DNA from: Liolophura sinensis
Lineage: Eukaryota; Mollusca; Polyplacophora; Chitonida; Chitonidae
Assembly (NCBI RefSeq): GCF_032854445.1
Contig: NC_088302.1
Location: 58,074,237-58,138,236 of the forward strand
Length of the DNA stretch: 64,000 nt
Direction: 5' to 3'
The position numbers were made by a program, and so were the translations under genes. This document shows, piece after piece, positions 60,401-64,000 of the stretch (positions are counted from its first letter, which is position 1; the number at the start of each line of letters is the position of its first letter). Under the pieces are notes generated by a model that made no database searches, was not told the origin of the DNA, and saw nothing but the letters and a program-made list of their open reading frames with translations.

Positions 60401-61529
60401 AACTGAGGGCAGATGAGTTCTCAATGAGCAAGTGACTACAACCCTCCAGCTCCCAACTGTGGCCAGATGAGTTGTTCATAATCAAGTGTTTAATCAAAGC
60501 AAATGAATCATTCATGAGCAAGTGCCTACAGCCCTACAGCTCCACAGCTCCCATCCGAGGGCAGATGTGTTGTTCATGAGCAAGTGTCTACAGTCCTACA
60601 GCCTCCAACTGAAGCCAGACGAGTTGTTCATGAGTATGTGCCTACAGCCTTACAGCTTCCAACAGAGGGCAGATGAGTTCTCAATGAGCAAGTGACTACA
60701 ACCCTCCAGCTCCCAACTGTGGCCAGATGAGTTGTTCATAATCAAGTGTTTAATCAAAGCAAATGAATCATTCATGAGCAAGTGCCTACAGCCCTACAGC
60801 TCCACAGCTCCCATCCGAGGGCAGATGTGTTGTTCATGAGCAAGTGTCTACAGTCCTACAGCCTCCAACTGAAGCCAGACGAGTTGTTCATGAGTATGTG
60901 CCTACAGCCCTACACCTCCCAACTGAGGGCAGATGAGTTCTCAATGAGCAAGTGACTACAACCCTCCAGCTCCCAACTGTGGCCAGATGAGTTGTTCATA
61001 ATCAAGTGTTTAATCAAAGCAAATGAATCATTCATGAGCAAGTGCCTACAGCCCTACAGCTCCACGGCTCCCATCCGAGGGCAGATGAGTTGTTCATGAG
61101 AAAGTGTCTACAGTCCTACAGCCTCCAACTGAAGCCAGACGAGTTGTTCATGAGTATGTGCCTACAGCCTTACAGCTTCCAACAGAGGGCAGATGAGCTG
61201 TCCATGAGCAAGTCCTACAGCTTCCAACTGAAGCCAGATTGTTCATGAGCACGTGCCTACAGCCTTACAGCTTCCAACTGTGGCCAGATGAAATGTTCAT
61301 GAGCAAGTGTCTACAATCCTCCATCACATGCTTACAGCCCTACAGCTCTCCAGCTTGAACCTCGAAGCAGACCTGCATTTAGCTCAGCACCTCCACCCAG
61401 CCATTTTGTCTGGGAGACTGCATTTATTGTTTGACTCACCTGCACGCTGCGGCAGCCATTATCAGAAGGTTCCTCCCCTCCACATGGTAACACACCTGGC
61501 AGGGGCTGGAGTCAATCAGCAGGCTGGAG
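42380..61529 (-). CDS. INTU: Inturned (INTU) planar cell polarity protein, 3' part, 13 exons
   Basis: Minus-strand exons listed below join in consistent phase to about 497 residues plus stop. INTU, with FUZ and WDPCP, forms the CPLANE complex at the ciliary base, needed for ciliogenesis and Hedgehog signalling; FUZ-INTU activates RAB23. Family hallmarks visible here: [20 protein letters not shown], then [111 protein letters not shown] and a short C-terminal helix. These belong to its longin-type domains. The N-terminal half, including the PDZ domain, lies right of the window. The Ser-rich middle is less conserved and its exons (50978, 47551, 45722) are less certain. Confidence 0.9.
42640..42990. 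repeat. Minisatellite, ~74-bp unit, ~5 copies
   Basis: Units read AACCTGCCTATTTAACTGCT, GTATCACCACTACTGTGACA and CACATGTAGAATAGCAAA. In the last INTU intron. Confidence 0.92.
43076..43221 (-). CDS. INTU: INTU exon: EEHGILF and LTYWVVG segment
   Basis: Acceptor TTTTCTCTTGACAG, donor GTAGG|GTTAGT. 48 codons plus 2 nt: [24 protein letters not shown], then [10 protein letters not shown]. Strong match to the INTU region before the C-terminus. Confidence 0.92.
43485..44323. repeat. Minisatellite, 50-bp unit, ~17 copies, carrying copies of an INTU donor
   Basis: On the minus strand each unit includes CATGTCCAGGTGAGATGTAC. The real exon end and donor at 44324 read CGTGTTCAG|GTGAGATTTAC. Most units therefore carry CAG|GTGAGA, a strong 5' splice site, with some CCAG or TCAG variants. 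The array starts at the genuine junction and extends into the intron. Confidence 0.93.
44324..44501 (-). CDS. INTU: INTU exon: [14 protein letters not shown] segment
   Basis: Acceptor ACATGTTTCAG, donor GTTCAG|GTGAGA. Completes Arg and encodes 59 more residues, with [20 protein letters not shown] and [16 protein letters not shown] as INTU hallmarks. Phase 0 at the end. Confidence 0.94.
44558..44577. repeat. Poly-G tract of 20 bases after (TG)n
   Basis: An uninterrupted run of 20 G follows a short TG dinucleotide repeat, in an INTU intron. Confidence 0.95.
44780..45672. repeat. Minisatellite, 66-bp unit, ~14 copies
   Basis: Units read GTGACATCACTGTTAATCAC, AGTTCCATTATCATTTATGA and TGTTCCCACGCTAAAACCTT. 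Intronic. Confidence 0.94.
45722..45807 (-). CDS. INTU: INTU exon: Ser-rich segment
   Basis: Probable acceptor CCATTACTGGAAG, donor TCAAG|GTAGGC. Encodes [20 protein letters not shown] then VIPSSHSS; start phase 0 and end phase 2 agree with the neighbours. The acceptor has a weak pyrimidine tract. Other AG sites nearby give stops, so this choice rests on phase. Confidence 0.65.
45808..46744. other. INTU intron, unassigned
   Basis: AT-rich, no exon, array or known element recognised. Confidence 0.5.
46745..47215 (+). repeat. Dispersed repeat, copy B
   Basis: Diverged partner of 38455-39010 (see there). It lies in an INTU intron, antisense to the gene. 47216-47550 is unassigned. Confidence 0.7.
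47551..47663 (-). CDS. INTU: INTU exon: Ser/Asn-rich segment
   Basis: Acceptor CTGTTTGCCCACAG, donor CTGGG|GTAAGA. Two bases complete a codon, then 37 codons: [32 protein letters not shown]. Polar, phospho-site-rich linker as in the INTU middle region. Both splice sites are strong. Confidence 0.8.
47690..48525. repeat. Minisatellite, 51-bp unit, ~15 copies, ending in inverted copies
   Basis: Units read AACAGTCACTTCAGCAGGGA, GAGGAAGACATTCAGTACAA and CCATGAGCATG. From about 48445 the unit appears in reverse complement (CTGAAGTGACTGTTCATGCT) for about 1.5 copies, making a potential foldback. The 17-codon period keeps long frames open on both strands; not called as coding. Confidence 0.94.
48526..50765. 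repeat. Minisatellite, 48-bp unit, ~44 copies
   Basis: Units read CCGGATCATCACGCTGACC, GTCCGCAGACCATACCACAT and ACAGTACAG. The part at 49020-49470 alternates with pieces of the neighbouring 51-bp array. The 16-codon period leaves long frames open on both strands. Confidence 0.95.
50978..51018 (-). CDS. INTU: INTU exon, 41-bp (tentative)
   Basis: Donor CTACAG|GTAGGT is strong; acceptor CCCACTGTAAG is weak. Encodes [14 protein letters not shown] with split codons at both ends. It is the only piece found between 47.7 and 51.9 kb with a credible donor that links phase 2 upstream to phase 1 downstream without a stop. An even shorter version from a closer AG is possible. Confidence 0.5.
51230..51800. 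repeat. Minisatellite, ~28-bp unit, ~20 copies
   Basis: Units read GACTGTAACATGAATAGTCA then GGTGTGCT, with many variants. INTU intron. Confidence 0.9.
51895..51996 (-). CDS. INTU: INTU exon: [16 protein letters not shown] segment
   Basis: Acceptor TTTGTTTTTCCAG, donor CTCAG|GTACTT. Completes Arg and encodes [20 protein letters not shown] then [13 protein letters not shown]. Strong INTU match. Confidence 0.92.
51997..52491. other. INTU intron, no feature seen
   Basis: No repeat or element recognised. Confidence 0.5.
52492..52541 (-). CDS. INTU: INTU exon: [11 protein letters not shown] segment (50 bp)
   Basis: Acceptor TGTAATTTCAG, donor ACAAG|GTTGGT. Encodes [16 protein letters not shown] with a split Arg codon, continuing directly from FLLIVGV of the upstream exon as in INTU. 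Confidence 0.9.
52542..53482. other. INTU intron, mostly unassigned
   Basis: Unique-looking AT-rich sequence. A short tandem run (GAGTAAAAATCTTACAAACA-like, about 4 copies) lies at 53365-53470 next to the exon donor. Confidence 0.5.
53483..53704 (-). CDS. INTU: INTU exon: GHLLTSHLP to FLLIVGV
   Basis: Acceptor CTCTCTACCCTACAG, donor GGAGTG|GTAAGA; 74 codons in phase 0. [34 protein letters not shown] and [15 protein letters not shown] are among the most conserved INTU segments. Its acceptor and first coding bases recur in the flanking array. Confidence 0.95.
53705..54330. repeat. Minisatellite, ~93-bp unit, ~7 copies, carrying copies of an INTU acceptor
   Basis: In minus orientation each unit includes TAG|GGCCACCTTCTGACCAGC then CACCTG. 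That corresponds to the exon acceptor and its first ~24 coding bases (GGCCACCTGCTGACCAGC). The rest of the unit is intronic (TACAGTCTATTCTACAGGTG on +). The array lies on the intron side of the genuine acceptor. Confidence 0.93.
54331..55135. repeat. Minisatellite, ~42-bp unit, ~19 copies
   Basis: Units read CACTCACTTACTGTCCAGGG, GTTTTCTTCAGCAACATCAC and CT. Sequence 55136-55430 is AT-rich and unassigned. Confidence 0.92.
55431..55493 (-). CDS. INTU: INTU exon: [11 protein letters not shown] segment
   Basis: Acceptor AATTTGGTTTCAG, donor TATAAG|GTAAAC; 21 codons in phase 0 ([20 protein letters not shown] then K). It reads directly into GHLLTSHLP of the next exon, as in INTU. Confidence 0.93.
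55525..56780. repeat. Minisatellite, 18-bp unit, ~70 copies
   Basis: Units read GTATGTGAGCATGTGCAT with A/G swaps. Largely alternating purine and pyrimidine. The six-codon period leaves minus-strand frames of up to 463 codons (HAHAHI or MLTYMH repeats), which I regard as artefacts. Confidence 0.95.
56914..56967 (-). CDS. INTU: INTU exon, 54-bp
   Basis: Acceptor GCTTTCTTTTCAG, donor GATAAG|GTACAG; 18 codons in phase 0: [18 protein letters not shown]. Matches the INTU segment ending in F-x-DFAD before YTILG. Confidence 0.9.
57201..58155. mobile_element. ~950-bp inverted-repeat element flanked by TA
   Basis: Left end TACTGTGAAGTACTT and right end AAGTACTTTACAGTA are inverted, and both borders are TA. 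Subterminal TTTTCGCG/CGCGAAAA-like motifs occur on both sides. Consistent with a Tc1/mariner-type non-autonomous element. An internal 91-codon minus frame is not recognised. Confidence 0.7.
58219..58453 (-). CDS. INTU: INTU exon, 235 bp
   Basis: Acceptor TTTTCTCATTGCAG, donor GTGAAG|GTGACT. Completes Arg and encodes 78 residues: [48 protein letters not shown]. Helical longin-type segment of INTU. Confidence 0.92.
58500..59305. repeat. Minisatellite, 34-bp unit, ~23 copies
   Basis: Units read GCTGTAAGCATCACATCAAC then ATTACATACACAGT. INTU intron. Confidence 0.94.
59380..61335. repeat. Minisatellite, ~53-bp unit, ~36 copies, with ~245-bp higher-order repeats
   Basis: Units read TCCAACTGAGGCCAGATGAG, TTGTTCATGAGCAAGTGTCT and ACAGCCCTACAGC. 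Between about 60240 and 61200 a composite block, marked by CATAATCAAGTGTTTAATCA and CTCCCATCCGAGGGCAGATG, is repeated about four times. Confidence 0.93.
61440..61529 (-). CDS. INTU: INTU first exon in window
   Basis: Acceptor CTATGTTACAG, donor TGCAG|GTGAGT. One base completes a codon from an exon right of the window, then [20 protein letters not shown] and LLIMAAAAC; the last codon is split. The VCYHVEG and LLIM core fits the INTU longin region. Confidence 0.85.
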
Positions 61530-62310
61530 CTGTAACATAGATAGGTCACACAATATGCAGAATAAAATGTAGGTCATGTTGCCTGCTGCCATAATGGTTT
61601 ATAAAATGTGACCACAATTTGCCAAATTCAGGGTATAAAATATATAAAGCATGTTTTTTCACACTATAGAGAAAAACAGATTCCGAGCTGAATTGGCTAA
61701 ATTAAATTTATCTGGGGCACATGGATACACAGCCTTATCGGATTATTTGTACAACATTTTATTTGATTTATTTGACTGAAATGATCAGAAGTTCAAGATA
61801 TGATAATTACAACACATGGCACAGAAAGTAGGCTGAAAATGAATTTTGCCAGTTCATCAGGCATTTCTAGGCCAATGGTAATGTGATACTATAAGTCAAA
61901 CTAAAAATAAAGATACATGTACACCCATGTACTTGAATGGGACAAATGTTTAAGGCTTAGCACTCCATTCAGAGAACACCAGTAGCTCGTCTGCTTCAGC
62001 AGTTCATCCAACTGCATATGTTCAAGTCAGATGTACAAATACCGACCTCTAACCCTAACCAGTACAGGACACAGGTATACACATATACTATCTCTAATTA
62101 GATAAGTACTAAGATCTTGCCAGTTATTCAACAAGAAAGACCAAAATTATTATACTGCTTATCATATGCATAAAGATTGCAGATCAGCCAGTAAGTCACT
62201 GTCTGTATGGATGGTCTGACAATTATGTCACAGTCCAGGAAGGCACAAGCATCGGCCAGGGTCATAAGCTCAATACGCTTTCTACAGATAATGTGTATAC
62301 CAGACAAAGT
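61530..62310. other. INTU intron, unassigned
   Basis: No repeat, element or exon recognised. Confidence 0.5.
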
Positions 62311-62319
62311 AGAGTGCAT

Positions 62320-62432
62320 CAGGAGGTTAGCACACCAGCACGGCACAATGACCCAGGAGCCTCCCACCAATGTGTTCTCTGCAAGTTCATCCAGCTCATG
62401 GTCAGCAAATTGAAGGTAGTCAAGGGTTTCCC
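62320..62432 (+). mobile_element. Diverged SINE fragment
   Basis: GGTTAGCACACCAGCACGGC, AATGACCCAGGAGCCTCCCA and TCATCCAGCTCATG follow the SINE head. The rest is lost. 62433-62915 is unassigned. Confidence 0.65.
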
Positions 62433-62919
62433 TCTCTACTTATGGAAGGTTGAACTTTTGTTATTGGTTTTAGTGTTATTGGCTTTGTGAATGTTTAGTT
62501 TCAGTTAGTTTATTGATATACTTTCAATGTAAAAATTGAAATTAATGTTACATACACTTCACTTTCTTTTCTGTAGTAAACATATCATCTCTAAAAGGCT
62601 TCCATGCAGGTCTACAATTTCTTGTACTGAAGGAAATTTTCATGTAGGGCTACAACTTTTGTGCGCAGGCCTACTGACATGTTGGAGAACAAGAAGGGTA
62701 TTGATAAAGTTAAAATACCAGACTTCTGTTTTGTGTCTGTCATCCTGTTAACACAAATTTCTATATTTATTTGTGTATTTGATTGGTGTATGTGCCGCAC
62801 TCAAAATTATGTTTAATCATTTTAAGCAAACTTTAGAGTTGACCTATTTTTAGCTAATAACATTGGTCAGTTTTGCCCCTATTTTCCTAATAAATTAGAT
62901 TATGTACGTGCAACGTACA

Positions 62920-64000
62920 GGAACGTCTTAACAGCTTATGCAGGTGCAACATACATGTACAGGAACGTCTAAACTCAACAGCTTATGCAGGCACAACACA
63001 TGTATGGGAACGTCTGAACTCAACAGCTTATGCAGGCACAACACACGTATGGGAACGTCTGAACTCAACAGCTTATGCAGGCACAACACATGTATGGGAA
63101 CGTCTGAACTCAACAGCTTATGCAGGCACAACACATGTATGGGAACGTCTTAACTCAACAGCTTATGCAGGAACAACACATGTATGGGAACGTCTCAACT
63201 CAACAGCTTATGCAGGCACAACACATGTATGGGAACGTCTCAACTCAACAGCTTATGCAGGCACAACACCTGTATGGGAACGTCTCAACTCAACAGCTTA
63301 TGCAGGCACAACACATGTATGGGAACGTCTGAACTCAACAGCTTATGCAGGAACAACACATGTATGGGAATGTCTCAACTCAACAGCTTATGCAGGAACA
63401 ACACATGTATGGGAACGTCTGAACTCAACAGCTTATGCAGGCACAACACATGTATGGGAACGTCTCAACTCAACACCTTATGCAGGCACAACACATGTAT
63501 GGGAACGTCTCAACTCAACAGCTTATGCAGGCACAACACATGTATGGGAACGTCTGAACTCAACAGCTTATGCAGGAACAACACATGTATGGGAACGTCT
63601 CAACTCAACAGCTTATGCAGGAACAACACATGTATGGGAACGTCTGAACTCAACAGCTTATGCAGGCACAACACATGTATGGGAACGTCTGAACTCAACA
63701 GCTTATGCAGGCACAACACATGTATGGGAACGTCTGAACTCAACAGCTTATGCAGGCACAACACATGTATGGGAACGTCTGAACTCAACAGCTTATGCAG
63801 GCACAACACATGTATGGGAACGTCTGAACCCAACAGCTTATGCAGGCACAACACATGTACGGGAACGTCTGAACTCAACAGCTTATGCAGGCACAACACA
63901 TGTACGGGAACGTCTCAACTCAACACCTTATGCAGGCACAACACATGTACGGGAACGTCTGATCTCAACAGCTTATGCAGGCACAACACATGTATGGGAA
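62920..64000. repeat. Minisatellite, 45-bp unit, ~24 copies, running off the right edge
   Basis: Very homogeneous units GGAACGTCTGAACTCAACAG, CTTATGCAGGCACAACACAT and GTATG. The 15-codon period leaves short frames open on both strands. Confidence 0.96.

Noticed and set aside
62920-64000. CRISPR-like array
   Set aside because: Units are contiguous with no unique spacers, in animal DNA with introns. It is a minisatellite.

Overview
This is animal nuclear DNA: split genes with GT-AG introns, no operons, and very heavy tandem repetition. A tRNA-headed SINE family (at least nine copies or fragments), a second short dispersed family, ACATGTAC-rich sequence and the two gene families present all suggest a lophotrochozoan, most likely a mollusc. 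That taxonomic call is an inference.

Two genes can be assembled exon by exon; both run off the window and they converge tail to tail. On the + strand (584-32857), 19 exons encode the C-terminal 946 residues of an ABCC-type (MRP4/CFTR-like) ABC transporter: NBD1, linker, TMD2, NBD2 and C-terminus. TMD1 lies to the left. All exon phases agree and the total is an exact number of codons. The protein is unusual because many ATP-handling residues are missing from both nucleotide-binding domains. On the - strand (61529-42380), 13 exons encode about 497 C-terminal residues of Inturned (INTU), the planar-cell-polarity and ciliogenesis protein that works with Fuzzy; its N-terminal half lies to the right.

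By rough tally about half of the window is minisatellite: more than 30 different arrays with periods of about 14-93 bp, mostly in introns. Six arrays contain copies of a real splice site with the adjoining exon edge: four at ABCC exons (9.0, 20-21, 21.2-22.8 and 25.0-25.6 kb) and two at INTU exons (43.5-44.3 and 53.7-54.3 kb). Each exon is thus next to many near-identical decoy splice sites. This is the most distinctive feature of the window.

Mobile elements fill much of the rest: the SINEs, a 5'-truncated LINE with reverse-transcriptase remnants (minus, about 23.64-24.99 kb), an 833-bp TIR element with a matching 6-bp target duplication (2398-3230), a related 1.46-kb element splitting a minisatellite (10614-12070), a TA-flanked inverted-repeat element (57201-58155) and a pair of diverged dispersed repeats (38.5-39.0 and 46.75-47.2 kb). 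The interval between the genes (about 32.9-42.3 kb) holds arrays, SINEs and a few candidate exons that could not be assigned.

All exon calls come from reading splice sites, phase and family resemblance by eye; no search or transcript data were available.
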